Shown piece after piece: positions 34,187 to 46,410 of a stretch of DNA of 64,000 nt (position 1 is the first letter of the stretch; each line of letters begins with the position of its first letter). A model generated the notes under the pieces. It was not told the DNA's origin and ran no database searches. It saw only the letters and a program-made list of their open reading frames with translations. Source of the DNA: Azorinus chamasolen (taxonomy: Eukaryota; Mollusca; Bivalvia; Cardiida; Solecurtidae); NCBI GenBank assembly GCA_963576725.1, contig OY755236.1, positions 70,774,379-70,838,378 of the forward strand, read 5' to 3'. A program made the translations under genes and the position numbers.

Positions 34187-34375
34187 CTGAAAACACAACA
34201 ATGTAAAACTTAATAAAGTGAAAGGCACAAAACACAAACAAAGAAAACTTTCTACAGATCTCATCTATTAATAAACACAGTTTTGTGCACAGGCCACATT
34301 ATTTTTCTTGACTACATGGCATACATATCGGTAGTACCTAGTTATAGTCTACTTTCAGTCTGAAGGACCGCTCAG

Positions 34376-34640
34376 ACGACTGTACATTTGTACACCTTTT
34401 TACGCCTTTGACTGTACATAAATACACCTTTCTGTGTCTTTGCAAATAGAGTAGACCCAGATCAGATGGCTACTATAGGAGCCATCTGATCAGGGTCTGC
34501 TCTGCTTGCTTATGATATAATATAGATAAGATTCTGCAGTTTCTGCCATGACTAAAACTTCCATGTGCAATTTTAAAGAACAATCTAATTAATATTCCTG
34601 ATGGGATTATCTCTAACTTGAATATTCATGGAGTAATGGG
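34376..34640. mobile_element. Family A MITE
   Basis: Hairpin GTAGACCCAGATCAGATGGC / GCCATCTGATCAGGGTCTGC, with GAGTAATGGG end followed by TTAA. Lies in the intron of the minus-strand gene. Confidence 0.65.
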
Positions 34641-34895
34641 TTAACTCTGTATGCTAGTGGCATATTTGTGATAATCTATGCAAACAGTTTGGAACTGGAC
34701 AAGACTTTGAATAACTTGACATCTCATTAGGATCAAAACTGTTTGACATTCTCATCATGGTTTTAAAATTCACATGGAAAATTAGTAGCATATGACAATT
34801 ACTTAGTGAGCATCAAGTGAAAGATGTGATTTTGAATTGCAAACAGTGCAGATTCTGATCAGAGGGTTCCTCTTGAAGCTATTTGCAAATGCCAG

Positions 34896-36070
34896 TACTG
34901 TAAAACCTCTCTAAACCGGAAAACTAATAGAGATTTTTTTTAAATTTAGGCAGGTGGCTGCTTAATGCTTGGTTAAAGTCATGCAGCAAGCTCCTAAAGG
35001 AGCTTTCTGCATGACTTTCACCCTGCATTAAGGTGCCACAGTATGTTAGAAACACAAAATAATCATTTTTTATATCTTTGCATTAATGAATAGACACTAG
35101 TCTCTTTTATCCATTGCATTAACTAAATACCATAAAATATACCACAAAAGCCGTATAAACCCCTTTTACTTTATTACCATCGAGCTTTTCTCTGGCTTAG
35201 CCAGTCAGCCATTTACGAGGAAGGCTTATCAGGGGCACCTAGGGGGTAACTGATAATTAGGGAACATATGTGATAAAGCAATAGGCAGCTATTTATCCGC
35301 ATTTCCCTCTCGGTAGCCTCAAACTATGTAGGCCACATGACTAGATAAGCTTTCTGATGGGTGATCTATGGGAAACCGGCAATTAAATCTGCTTTTTTAA
35401 TTGATCGGATGGAAGAAAGGAGGAGGAGCTTAGTGTCACACATATTATAAGCTCTCCGTTGGATGTAAATTTGATTGAAAGCTATAGATAATTATAAGAT
35501 TACGCAACACAATGGGGGTCTTTCTCTTCCTTTTCATGTTTTTGACAGATGCAAATTTAAAGCAGTCGGCTTTTTCAAACAATCATAACTTCTGTAATAT
35601 GTGTCCGAATTATACGCGGTTTGCAGCATATCAAAGAGCATTGCCTTAGCCAGGGATATCTTGCTTCGATTGTGTAAAATCAAAAGAAACGTAGCGGGAG
35701 GCAGAATTTTAGGGGTCTTAAAACTAAAATATTGCATAACTCCCAAACGGAGAGTTTTTATCAAAAATCTGTGACACGGATCCCTGGACATGCTAATGAT
35801 TCACATATTGGCCAATTAAAATAAGTTCAGTCCAAAAGATAACATTGTAATTGCTGTTTGAAAAAAATCAAACTGGCACATTTAAATAGATTAAAATGTC
35901 GGTTTTGATAGAATTATCGATTTTTCTGATAAATGATCAAATAAATTAATATAACTAACCAACTAGGCTCAGAAAAAATGGCTCTAGGTATTTTTGAATA
36001 TGATTTTTCGATATCTGGGGCTAAACTATCTCGCCACCTTAAGCTGCCATCTGTCTCCAAGACCAATATT
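34896..36070. mobile_element. Family B MITE split by a TTAA insertion
   Basis: Left part 34896-35031 (TACTGTAAAACCTCTCTAAA, hairpin GCATGACTTTCACCCTGC). Right part resumes at 36039 with TTAAGCTGCCATCTGTC, continuing the family consensus. Confidence 0.7.
35032..36038. mobile_element. 1007-bp element inserted at TTAA
   Basis: TTAA at 35028-35031 and 36039-36042 marks the insertion into a family B MITE. Ends are GGTGCCACAG and CTCGCCACC, so the inverted repeat is only 4-6 bases. No transposase is present. A piggyBac- or Kolobok-type target site is implied. Confidence 0.65.
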
Positions 36071-36498
36071 TACACTCAGAACACCTCAGCTATATTTAAT
36101 GAAATACAGCGAGTAGTTACGATTGCGATATTTATACCATAAAACTGAACATTTGGTTTAGAGGCATTTTACTGTACACTTGTTTCCGCATTCAAAGGGA
36201 TAGAACTTTCAATACTGTGGTTGAAATCGTGACATCATTTCAATCAATTCACATGTTGATGATAAACAACTTTGCACTTTATCAGGGTCCGAACTGACTG
36301 ATACTCTGATACATTTTTGAAAAGATATTGAAGAAGGAGACATTTTTAATACAATGGATACATACCCTTATATGAGAACTGCAGCAGACAACATTTTGGC
36401 AGACAAAACTTATTATTTTATATTTTTTTATTTTTTATACTGATTTTTATTTTATAATTCTTAAAGAATTATATTATTTTATAATATTTTACAATTAA

Positions 36499-36773
36499 AT
36501 CCTTTACCTCATGGATATTCATGTGTGAAATAATGATTTTATGAATATTAATTAGCTTTATAAATATTTCTAATAATAATTAGCTGAATAATTTATTTTA
36601 TAATGGGGTTACGAATAAGGAAAGTTTTGGCTATGGTAAATGCTGTTGAATGAGATCTATGTAATTCAAATAGCAAACAGAGCATACCTTGGTCAGATGG
36701 CTCACAGGAGCCATCTAATTTAGTTCTACTCTGTTTGCAAAGGCATTAAAAGGCATATCTAAAGAATAACGGG
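36499..36773. mobile_element. Family A MITE
   Basis: TTAA at 36495-36498 and 36774-36777. Hairpin around 36671-36740. Confidence 0.65.
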
Positions 36774-36804
36774 TTAAAGGTAAGTAATTAAGATAACACA
36801 CATT

Positions 36805-36997
36805 AGACGACTACTATATGAGCCATCTGATCAGGTTCTGCTCTGTTTGCTTATGAAATAATACAGATATCATTCTATAGTTTTTGCCATGCATGCCAAA
36901 ATTTCCTGTGTCCATGTGTTATTATAACAATTAATATACCAGTAATCAATATACATGATGTTGTTATTTCTTACATGAATATTCATGGAGTAAATGG
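36805..36997. mobile_element. Family A MITE, right half
   Basis: GAGCCATCTGATCAGGTTCT arm and ATGGAGTAAATGG end before TTAA. Confidence 0.5.
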
Positions 36998-37014
36998 TTA
37001 ATAATCTTGATTAA

Positions 37015-38589
37015 CCCTTTCCCTGTTCAGCATTCAAGTATAAAACAAGAGATGTCACAGTCACGTGACAAATGTCCCCAAAAAGTGTACCCTGTGACCT
37101 TGACCTTTGACCCATGGACCAGGGAGTTGACACATCGTCTTTGTGTGGTGAACATTTGTGCCAGGTTCCTTTGAAATCCATTCACAGATAAACAAGTAAT
37201 TGTACCCTGTGACCTTGACCTTTGACATATGGACCAGGGAGCTGAACACAACACATCGTCTTTGTCTGGTGAACATCTGTGCCAAGTTATATTGAAATCC
37301 ATTGATAGATAAAGATGTTACAGACCGGACACGAAATTTGTGACAAAGTAATTGTACCCTGTGACCTTGACCTTTGACATATGGACCAGGGAGCAAAACG
37401 CAACACATCGTCTTTGTCTGGTGAACATCTGTGCCAAGTTATATTGAAATCCATTGATAGATAAAGATGTTACAGACCGGACACGAAATTTGTGACAAAG
37501 TAATTGTACCCTGTGACCTTGACCTTTGACCCATGGACCAGGGAGTTGAAAGCGACACATCATCTTTGTCTGGTGAACATTTGTGCCAAATCATATTGAA
37601 ATTCATTGATAGATAAAGAAGTTACAGACCGGACACGGAATTTGTGACAAAGTAATTGTACCCTGTGACCTTGACCTATGGACCTGGGAGTTGAAAGCGA
37701 CACATCGTCTTTGTTTGGTGAACATTTGTGCCAAGTTATATTGAAATCCATTGATAGATGAGGAAGTTACAGACCGGACACGAAATTTGTGACAAAGTAA
37801 TTGTACCCTGTGACCTTGACCTTTGACCCATGGACCTGGGAGTTGAACGCGACACATCGTCTTTGTGTGGTGAACATTTGTGGCAAGTTATATTGAAATC
37901 CATTGATAGATGAAGAAGTTACAGACCGGATACGAAATTTGTGACAAAGTAATTGTACCCTGTGACCTTGACCTTTGACCCATGGACCAGGGAGTTGAAC
38001 GCGACACATCGTCTTTGTGTGGTGAACATTTGTGGCAAGTTATATTGAAATCCATTGATAGGTAAAGAAGTTACAGGCCGGACACGAAATTTGTTACAAA
38101 GTAATTGTACCCTGTGACCTTGACCTTTGACCCATGGACCTGGGAGTTGAACGCGACACATCGTCTTTGTGTGGTGAACATTTGTGGCAAGTTATATTGA
38201 AATCCATTGATAGATGAAGAAGTTACAGACCGGACACGAAATTTGTGACAAAGTAATTGTACCCTGTGACCTTGACCTTTGACCCATGGACCTGGGAGTT
38301 GAACGCGACACATCGTCTTTGTGTGGTGAACATTTGTGGCAAGTTATATTGAAATCCATTGATAGATGAAGAAGTTACAGACCGGACACGAAATTTGTGA
38401 CAAAGTAATTGTACCCTGTGACCTTGACCTTTGACCCATTGACCAGGGAGTTGAACGCGACACATCGTCTCTGCCTGCTGAACATTTGTGGCAAGTTATA
38501 TTACACTTTCAAGGGAATTTTTTGGTTTGACAATAACTGTATAGAGTCAAGTGCGCAAAAAGGTGTACATGTATATATGAGGGAAAGAA
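37015..38589. mobile_element. Family A MITE split by a Helentron-like array
   Basis: The left end after TTAA (37011-37014) reads CCCTTTCCCTGTTCAGCATT. The right end GAGGGAAAG precedes TTAA at 38590. The array at 37040-38505 lies between. Confidence 0.55.
37040..38505. repeat. Tandem array of 152-bp units
   Basis: About nine units with GTGACCTTGACCTTTGACCC. The last five repeat exactly every 152 bp (for example 37767, 37919, 38071, 38223). Inner part CACGAAATTTGTGACAAAGT. The head is CAAGAGATGTCACAGTCACG. Not coding: 152 is not a multiple of three. Confidence 0.9.
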
Positions 38590-39239
38590 TTAAGATGGCA
38601 AATATATAAATATTATCATGATATAATTTTTACTAGGCAGCATTATGTAACAATTTCAAGAAGGTTAAACATCTACCTATAGCATGTAATATTTCAAAGT
38701 CAAAAGATTTATTATAATATACATCAAATAAAACAGCAAGCTAGCATAACATTGTATATATGTAATTTAAACTCAAGTCTGATTTCTTCTTCACAACATT
38801 TAATTTCTAATTTCTACACAATACTAAAGTTTACTTCTGTGAACTTCTTTGCTTTCCGAAAAGGCCTAAAAGTGATCTAACATCCAAGTTCCCCCTATTC
38901 TCAGTAACTAAATTTTGAATTTCTCCCTCGTGAACAAAGGAGCCCTGGTTTATATAAGATACTAAACAAAGAAATGCTACGTAGGCTAAACTAATTTGCA
39001 TAGCTAAACCGTATCAAAGCTAGCTCCAAATATGGGGAGCAGCATGCTAAAGTATAGCACCTCCACTGATCAGTGCTAGCATCCCTTACTAGCCGCTTGG
39101 GCTAAAGTAATTACAATTTATGTGGCTACATGATGACAGGTCTTGGCTAAACCGATGACTGACAATCTCCACTAGCCCTCTGTTCAGCATTTCCAAAAAT
39201 AACCCTCTCTCCTTTGTTCAATGCACTAACCATATTGCA

Positions 39240-39895
39240 AACCTAGTGACCTGGTGACCAGAATTAAACTTAATTCTTACATAAAGGTTCAAAAGTTGCC
39301 TAAACCCCTAAACACAACATGGGGCACAATATACGCCCGTCAAGGCCTTGTTCAACATAAATTGAGGTTAACATATTTGCTGAACGCAAATGCTAAACAA
39401 AAATTCTAAGTCCAATTGTGCAACCTTGACCTTGAATATACATACCGGGACACACACAAGCTACTGTAGCATGTCCAGATAAACATTGTGGTGAGATCTG
39501 AGAAGGATCCACCAAGCAGAATTTGAGTTAGAGATGTTACAGACAGACAATTTGAAGTTAACATATTTGCTAAATGCAAATTCCAAGTGCAATCATGCGA
39601 CCTTGACCCTGGATATATATACCGGGACACACTCATGCTCTGTAGCATGTCCATATAAACATTGTGATAAAATCTGAGACAGATCTACCAAGCAGAACTT
39701 GAGTTCAGACAATTTGAGGTTAAAATTTTTGCTTTTGCAGCCTTGACTTTGAATATACCTACTGAGACACACCAATGCTACTGTAGCATGTCCAGATAAA
39801 CATTTTGGTGAAATCTGAGAAGGATCCACCAAGCTAAACTTGAGTTAGAGATGTTACAGACGGACAAACGGACAGACAGTCGGACAGCGCCATTC
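39240..39895. repeat. Helentron-like array, about 3 units
   Basis: Units contain ACCTTGACCTTGAATATAC, CATGTCCAGATAAACATT and AGGATCCACCAAGC. Ends in a GGACAAACGGACAGACAG microsatellite. Confidence 0.75.
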
Positions 39896-39935
39896 TGTTT
39901 TTTCAAATGGGCATATAAAAATCTCAAAAGCTCAC

Positions 39936-40085
39936 CCTTTCCTGATATGAGATATGTTCGTATGTGTATTTAAATTTAGGGAACAGGATAGTATGTCCAG
40001 TTGTGATAACAGCTCTGTCTCTAGTCTCCACAGCCCAGGCTATTTCATTCTGGAACACTTCCACAGCTGTTACTTGGTCAACATC
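39936..40085 (-). CDS. Internal exon of the unidentified minus-strand gene
   Basis: 50 codons between acceptor TTGCCAG (before 40085) and donor GTGAGC (after 39936), both phase 0. It encodes VTAVEVFQNEIAWAVETRDR and a TTGHTILFPKFKYTYEHI stretch. The frame, strand and border phases fit the exons at 33722-34186 and 41496-41885. It sits directly beside a Helentron-like array and a MITE, yet is intact. Function unknown. Confidence 0.7.
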
Positions 40086-40215
40086 CTGGCAATGTAAAAT
40101 AGACCTGTAGTTAAAGTACATCCAGTCTTTACCTGACATATATTTTGCAATGTATATTATTTGATCAGCAAACAAAGCAGACCCTAATTAGAAGACACTT
40201 ACTAGAGCCCTTTGA

Positions 40216-40526
40216 GTGATTGAGTGAGTTGGGTTTTACGTCCGACCAACAGTATTTCAGTTATTTGCAGACGGCACCCGCATGAGACAAGTTATAGTGC
40301 TGCCTCACTGGAATACCCCTGCCGCAGGTACATGGCAAGGGCACCCCACCCAGTCACATTATCCTGACACCGGGCCGACCAGTCCTAGAACTACACCTTT
40401 AATGTCGAGCGTAGACAAGGGAGCTACTAGTACCAACTTTTAACGACTTTTGGTCTGTCGCGGCCGGGGATCGAACCCACGACCTTCCGTACCGCAGGCG
40501 GACGCTCTACCACTGACCCACGCGGC
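40216..40526 (-). mobile_element. tRNA-derived SINE
   Basis: Read on the minus strand, the head is tRNA-like: A box GGGTCAGTGGTAGAGCG and B box GGTTCGATCC, then GGCCGCGAC. The body and tail end in AACCCAACTCACTCAATC. An 8-bp duplication CCCTTTGA flanks it (40208-40215 and 40527-40534). It needs LINE machinery to move; the matching LINE is not evident here. Confidence 0.85.
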
Positions 40527-40652
40527 CCCTTTGATGTATATAAACGCACTTTCAAGCATTTCATTTGCAAACAGAATAAACCCAGATTAGACAGCTCCTA
40601 TAGGAGCCATCTGATCAGGTCTGCTGTTTGCTTTTGACATTATATAGATCTG

Positions 40653-40828
40653 GGTCCATGCTTATAAAACTTTTAGTTGAGTCTGAGTTCGTTCTCAAGT
40701 TTTTGATTGGTCAGATTTGAGCCTTTGGCTCAAATCTGACCAATCAAAAACTAGAGAACTCAAATCTGACCAATCAAAAGCTTGAGAACGAACTCAGACT
40801 CAACTAAAAAGCTTTATAAGCATGGACC
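40653..40828. mobile_element. Palindromic MITE with 3-bp duplication
   Basis: GGTCCATGCTTATAAA ends and long arms. CTG at 40650-40652 and 40829-40831 interrupts the family A consensus AGATCTGATTCTAC. A 3-base duplication fits PIF/Harbinger-type insertion (inference). A partial internal duplication of CTCAAATCTGACCAATCAAA is present. Confidence 0.7.
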
Positions 40829-40984
40829 CTGATTCTACAATTTTTGTCAATGCAAACAACTGCCTTGGAAAGTTTATATTATAGAAATTGAGCTTATAAA
40901 TATTGATCATGTAATTATTTATTACGTGTACATGAATACATGTATTGAATAGGGAAAGGGTTATTTAGTAAAAAATGGCATAAA

Positions 40985-41246
40985 CTGTAAAATCATATGT
41001 ATATTATTTCATCAGCAAACAAAGCAGACCCTAATTAGAAGATGCCTACTAGAACCCTTTGATCTTGATCTAGTTTTGCAAGGACCCGTCTGATCTGGGT
41101 CTGCTCTGTTTGCTAATGGAATTTGATAGATCCGTTTCTTTACTTTCTAAAATGGCCACAATGTTCCATATTCCATATTTCATTATAGCTCTTTTGTCCG
41201 TGTATAGTCAGTTGGTATTGAAATTTGGAATAAACACAGAACAGGG
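40985..41246. mobile_element. Family A MITE, degraded
   Basis: AGCAAACAAAGCAGACCCTA and CGTCTGATCTGGGTCTGCTC arms. The 3' end GAACAGGG is decayed. Confidence 0.55.
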
Positions 41247-41495
41247 TAATTGTTAACTCTTTGCATGCTGTGTTCTTATAGTCTGTATGATTTATACTTA
41301 TATAAACATGTCACTTCTGATTTTTCCTGAGGTGTCAAAAGGCTCCAATGTGTTAATGCAGAATCAGATTATACAGAAAACTTAATGGGAGATTCGACTC
41401 GTATGTACCAACACTTTAAGAAGGCTGGTGAATTTCATTAATTTCAACATGCAATAAATAAGACGTTATGCTAAATGTAGCGAGGACACTAATAC

Positions 41496-41885
41496 CTTCA
41501 TTTCCTCATAGGTAAGTGGAGGAACAAGATGTCTTATTCCCAAGTCATTTTCCTCATCTTCTTTAAGATTTACTGTTTCTTTTGCAGCTTGCACTAGGCG
41601 ATGGGGTTTCTTGAGGGATGGAACATATTTTATGAGGTCCTGTAAGTCTCTGAATCTTTTTGATACAATTCCTCTCCGCATCAGGTCATCTGGTACAATA
41701 GACCGAAAGGTATAAGAACGTCCTATTAGCTTCTTTAAAGTCACATAATCGCAGTAGTTGAAAAAATTAAGAAGTGCCTGGCCATCTGCAGCTACTTTCT
41801 CTTTCTCCTCTTCACTCAGACGACCAGTTACATAGGGTCCTCTTTCTGTGATACACTGCAAACCAACTGTGTTGTGCAAGAGTCT
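41496..41885 (-). CDS. Internal exon of the unidentified minus-strand gene
   Basis: 130 codons between acceptor ATAATTTCAG (before 41885) and donor GTATTAG (after 41496), both phase 0. It encodes a hydrophilic segment: CITERGPYVTGRLSEEEKEK, then ALLNFFNYCDYVTLKKLIGR, MRRGIVSKRFRDLQDLIKYV and a Glu/Asp-rich end before LVPPLTYEEMK. It is probably the most upstream exon of this gene that I can find. A true start codon is not in it, so earlier exons must lie above 41.9 kb or have been missed. No family recognised. Confidence 0.7.
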
Positions 41886-41919
41886 CTGAAATTATATGTT
41901 TGTGTATGCATATACTTAA

Positions 41920-42156
41920 TCCTTTACATGTTCTATATTCATGTAAGATATACTGACATCATAATATTAATTAGATTTTTATAATGGCATATACATGTAA
42001 ACACGACACTTTTGCTCAGAAACTGTAGAATCAGATCTATATTACACCATAAGCAAACAGAGCAGATCCTGATCAGACGGCTCCAATAGGAGCCGTCTGA
42101 TCTCGGTCAACTCTCATTGCAAAATGTGTGAAAAGGCGTTTATATGAAGGAAAGGG
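41920..42156. mobile_element. Family A MITE
   Basis: TTAA, TCCTTTACATG start, perfect-looking hairpin GATCAGACGGCTCC / GGAGCCGTCTGATC and GAAGGAAAGGG end. Confidence 0.7.
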
Positions 42157-42349
42157 CTAATTACAAAAATATAGGAATCAAAATCTCTGGACAGAGATAA
42201 GAATACAACATTCAATAACTAGAGCTATGGCTGAAGATGATTGATAACAACACATACACCTATCCATCCCCATCACAACCCTGTAACCACCACCAACAGT
42301 ATAGTTCTTACAAGTTTCTTACTAAAGTGATTCAATAACAAATGGCTGA

Positions 42350-42830
42350 CAAAGTTTTAACAGTTTTAAAACAAGATGTAAATCATGTTTGTGAAACACT
42401 ACACTATGCCCCCCACAGGTCAATATATGCGGCTCCATGAGATACATAGGCATGCCAAATATGAAGTTGGTGATTTGACCTATATATGAGCTTTGACCTT
42501 GAAGGACGATGTTAACCATGACATGTCATGTCATCGCGCAATACATGCTCCATGAGATACACATGAATGACAAATATCAAGTCTCTATCTGTACTAAATC
42601 AAAGAGTATGGCAAAGGTAAAGGTTGACCTATACATTTGTCCTTTAAGGATGACCTTGACATTGACATGTCACCCCTTAAAAATGTGAAGCTTCATGAGA
42701 TACACATGCATGCCAAATACCAAGTCTCTATCTCTATTGGTTCAAAAGTAAATGATTTGACCTATATATCTGGCCTTTGACCTTGAATGATAACCTTGAC
42801 ATCCCTGAAAGTCTCTGTCTCTACTGATTA
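42350..42830. repeat. Helentron-like array, diverged
   Basis: Three units with TCCATGAGATACACATG, CATGCCAAATA and TTTGACCTTGAAGGA. Confidence 0.7.
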
Positions 42831-42834
42831 AACT

Positions 42835-45035
42835 AGAACTATCACTAAAGGTGATGAATACCCCCACACGGCAGCCTTGATTGCAAATCCAAGTTTTGAA
42901 CATGTAACAGGACCAAATAACAAAAATACCCAAAGTTCAAATAGAGAAAATTCTGTAATTTATGCCAAGTATCAAGTGAATCAGGTTGAAATTGAAGGAG
43001 GAGTTCAAAGTACAAGATTTTGCCTGCCAATTTCAAGGCCAAATGTCAAGGTCAAGGTCACAGAGACCTGAAATTTGTGTCTTGCACATCTACTACTCCT
43101 GAGTAACATTTAAGCCAAGTATCAAGTAAATCAGGTTGAAAGTGAAGGAGGAGTTCGCCGTACAAGATTTTGCCTGACAATTTTAAGACCAATTTCAAGG
43201 ACAAAGGTCAAGGTCACAGAGATTTTAAATTTGTGTCTTGCACATCTACTACTCCTGAGTAACATTTATGCCAAGTATCAAGTGAATCAGGTTGAAAGTG
43301 AAGGAGGAGTTCAAAGTACAAGATTTTGCCTGCCAATTTTAAGACCAATTTCAAGGCCAACGGTCAAGGTCAAGGTCACAGAGACCTGAAATTTGTGTCT
43401 TGCACATATACTACTCCTGAGTAACATTTATGCCAAGTATCAAATGAATCAGGTTGAAAGTGAAGGAGGAGTTTGCCGTACAAGATTTTGCTTGCCAATT
43501 TCAAGACCAATTTCAAGGCCAAAGGTCAAGGTCACAGAGATTTTAAATTTGTGTCTTGCATATCTACTACTCCTGAGTAACATTTATGCCAAGTATCGAG
43601 TGAATCAGGTTGAAATTGATAGTTTATTTTAAGTACAAGATTTTGCCTGCCAATTTCAAGACCAATTTCAAGACCAAAGGTCAAGGTCAAGGTCAAGGTC
43701 ACAGAGACCTGAAATTTGTGTCTTGCACATCTACTACTCCTGAGTAACATTTATGCCAAGTATCAAGTGAATCAGGTTGAATGTGAAGGAGGAGTTCAAA
43801 GTACAAGCTTTTGCATGCCAATTTCAAGACCAATTTCAAGACCAATTTCAAGGCCAAAGGTCAAGGTCAAGGTCACAGAGACCTGAAATTTGTGTCTTGC
43901 ACATCTACTACTCCCAAGACCAATTTCAAGGCCAAAGGTCAAGGTCACAGAGACCTGAAATTTGTGTCTTGCACATCTACTACTCCTGAGTAACATTTAT
44001 GCCAAGTATCAAGTGAATCAGGTTGAAAGTGAAGGAGGAGTTCAAAGTACAAGATTTTGCCTGCCGATTTCAAGACCAATTTCAAGGCCAAAGGTCAAGG
44101 TCAATGTCACAGAGACCTGAAATTTGTGTCTTACACATCTACTACTCATGAGTAACATTTATGCCAAGTATCAAGTGAATCTGGTTGAATGTGAAGGAGG
44201 AGTTCAAAGTACAAGCTTTTGCCTGCCAATTTCAAGACCAATTTCAAGGCCAAAGGTCAAGGTCACAGAGACCTGAAATTTGTGTCTTGCATATCTACTA
44301 CTCCTGATTAACATTTATGCCAAGTATCAAGTGAATCAGGTTGAAAGTGAAGGAGGAGTTCAAAGTACAAGATTTTGCCTGCCAATTTCAAGACCAATTT
44401 CAAGGACAAAGGTCAAGGTCAAGGTCATAGAGACCTGAAATTTGTGTCTTGCACATCTACTACTCCTGAGTAACATTTATGCCAAGTATCAAGTGAATCA
44501 GGTTGAAATTGAAGGAGGAGTTCAAAGTACAAGCTTTTGTCTGCCAATTTCAAGACCAATTTCAAGGACAAAGGTCAAGGTCAAGGTCACGGAGACCTGA
44601 AATTCGTGTCTTGCACATCTATTACTCCTGAGTAACATTTATGCTAAGTATCAAGAGAATCAGGTTGAAAGTGAAGGAGGAGTTCAAAGTACAAGATTTT
44701 GCCTGCCAATTTCAAGACCAATTTCAAGGCCAAAGGTCAAGGTCAAGGTCACAGAGACCTGAAATTTGTGTCTTGCACATCTACTACTCCTGAGTAACAT
44801 TTATGCCAAGTATCAAGTGAATCAGGTTGAAAGTGAAGGAGGAGTTCAAAGTACAAGCTTTTGCCTGCCAATTTCAAGGACAAAGGTCAAGGTCACAGAG
44901 ACCTGAAATTTGTGTCTTGCACATCTACTACTCCTGATTAACAATTATGCCAAGTGTCAAGTGAATCGGGTTGAAACTGAAGGAGGAGTTCGCTGTACAA
45001 GATTTTGCAGACAGACCGCCCGACCGACCGATAGT
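42835..45035. repeat. Helentron/pearl-like array, about 13 units
   Basis: Head AACTAGAACTATCACTAAAG. Units of roughly 145-165 bp contain GCCAAGTATCAAGTGAATCA, AAAGGTCAAGGTCACAG and CTTGCACATCTACTACTCC. Ends in ACCGCCCGACCGACCG. AGGTCAAGGTCA direct repeats recur in most units. Confidence 0.85.
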
Positions 45036-45307
45036 CATATAAGAAAATTAAGCCCCCTTACTTCTCTGAGACTCTGGTATCAGTATGGCTTTAGCAATAT
45101 TTATATAAAGGGTCAACAGGGTAATATTCTTACCAAATGCCATTTTAAGTGGACTACTAAAGTATAAATAGGGAGTTGTGTGACCTGTTTCAGTGTTTGT
45201 CTTTGATACTATAAAGATAGGATTCTCTTGTTTCTGTCACAATAAAAAACTATTTTTATCCCAGGGTCGTTATCAAATTTCAGTGAATTAATATTCATAA
45301 AGACATT

Positions 45308-45383
45308 CGAGGGATTGGTGGAAAACTATTCTAACTCCTTCACTTTAGTGAAGGAGTTAGAATAGTTTTGCACCAAGCCCTCG
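45308..45383. repeat. Palindrome, 76 bp
   Basis: CGAGGGATTGGTG ... CACCAAGCCCTCG with inner arms CTATTCTAACTCCTTCAC / GTGAAGGAGTTAGAATAG. It lies in a decayed family A MITE ending GGAGTAAATGG (45416). Confidence 0.7.
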
Positions 45384-46115
45384 CATTACTCTTGCATGAA
45401 TATTCATGGAGTAAATGGTTATCTCTGGATACTAGTTGCAAAACCAAGATAACATGCAAAATCAAGATTAGACAACAAGTTACTCAGAGTTTCATCAGTA
45501 TCCAAATGTGTGTCCTTGAAGAACTGAAGCAAACGTCTTATGATTATTTTAGACACAAAATTACTTCATGTAAAAAGAGTTAATTTCTGCAAATTTGATG
45601 TATTGCTTTGATCAGTTTATTGTTTATAGACATACGTGTTACTGTCTGTGTTTTATATGAAATGCTTTTGGTTGAAGGCCTGAAGGTAGATTAGTCATTA
45701 TGACTAATTGCGCTACCATCATTAAACAAGAGGGCCATTGGCCCTATATCGCTCACCTGAGTTACAGTAACATTGACAGAGTTAGACAACATTTCTAGCA
45801 GATGACACTGCTTTCACCCTTTCACTGATGAATCAGCTTGAACTAAGATTGACACACAGTCTGGATTTAGATCTAATACCAGGTAACTGTCTGACCAAGA
45901 TCTAAATTGTTTACAACTTAGGTCAAAATGCCTAAAACTGATCTTTTAGAAATTCAAATGACAAATCTGAAGCAGACAACATTACAGATCTCTTTGAAAG
46001 AGCATTTCAAAGCTCCTTATATAAGTGACCCCCCCCCCCCCTCCCCCTATACACAGTATCCAGCTGACCAATAGTGTAATGACCAATAAAAATAATATCT
46101 TTAAAAATCTTTTAA

Positions 46116-46410
46116 CCCTTTCCCTCACTCATATAAACCTGTTTTACGCATTAGCAAACAGAGTAGACCTAGATAAGCTCCTATAGAAGCCGCCTGATCA
46201 GGGTCTGCTATGTTTGTTTTTGACACATAGATCTGATTCTACAGTTTTTGTCAAAGCAAAAACTCTTTATAGAAATAATGTGTTTTTAAGGATTAAAAAT
46301 TAAAGTTTTTATCAAAGCTTAAACTTCTCTTCATGGAAATAACATGTTTTTACTCATTAGAAAACAGAGTAGACCCAGATCAGTTTTTGTCAAAGCAAAC
46401 TGGGAAAGGG
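46116..46410. mobile_element. Family A MITE
   Basis: TTAA at 46112-46115 and 46411-46414. CCCTTTCCC / GGGAAAGGG ends. The central part is partly duplicated (AACAGAGTAGACC at 46158 and 46364). Confidence 0.75.

Larger units (their letters stand above)
40150..40960. mobile_element. Family A MITE carrying a SINE and a palindrome
   Basis: AGCAAACAAAGCAGACCCTA arm at 40167, then the SINE (40216-40526), then the rest of the MITE with the palindrome 40653-40828, ending TAGGGAAAGGG. Confidence 0.6.

Noticed and set aside
35534..35791. 85-residue minus-strand ORF inside the 1-kb TTAA element
   Set aside because: No recognisable domain and not bounded by gene-like signals.
37027..38465. Series of 80-residue ORFs with VKGQGHRVQLL repeats
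   Set aside because: Frames of the 152-bp tandem array; the same peptide recurs because the unit recurs, with stops each unit.
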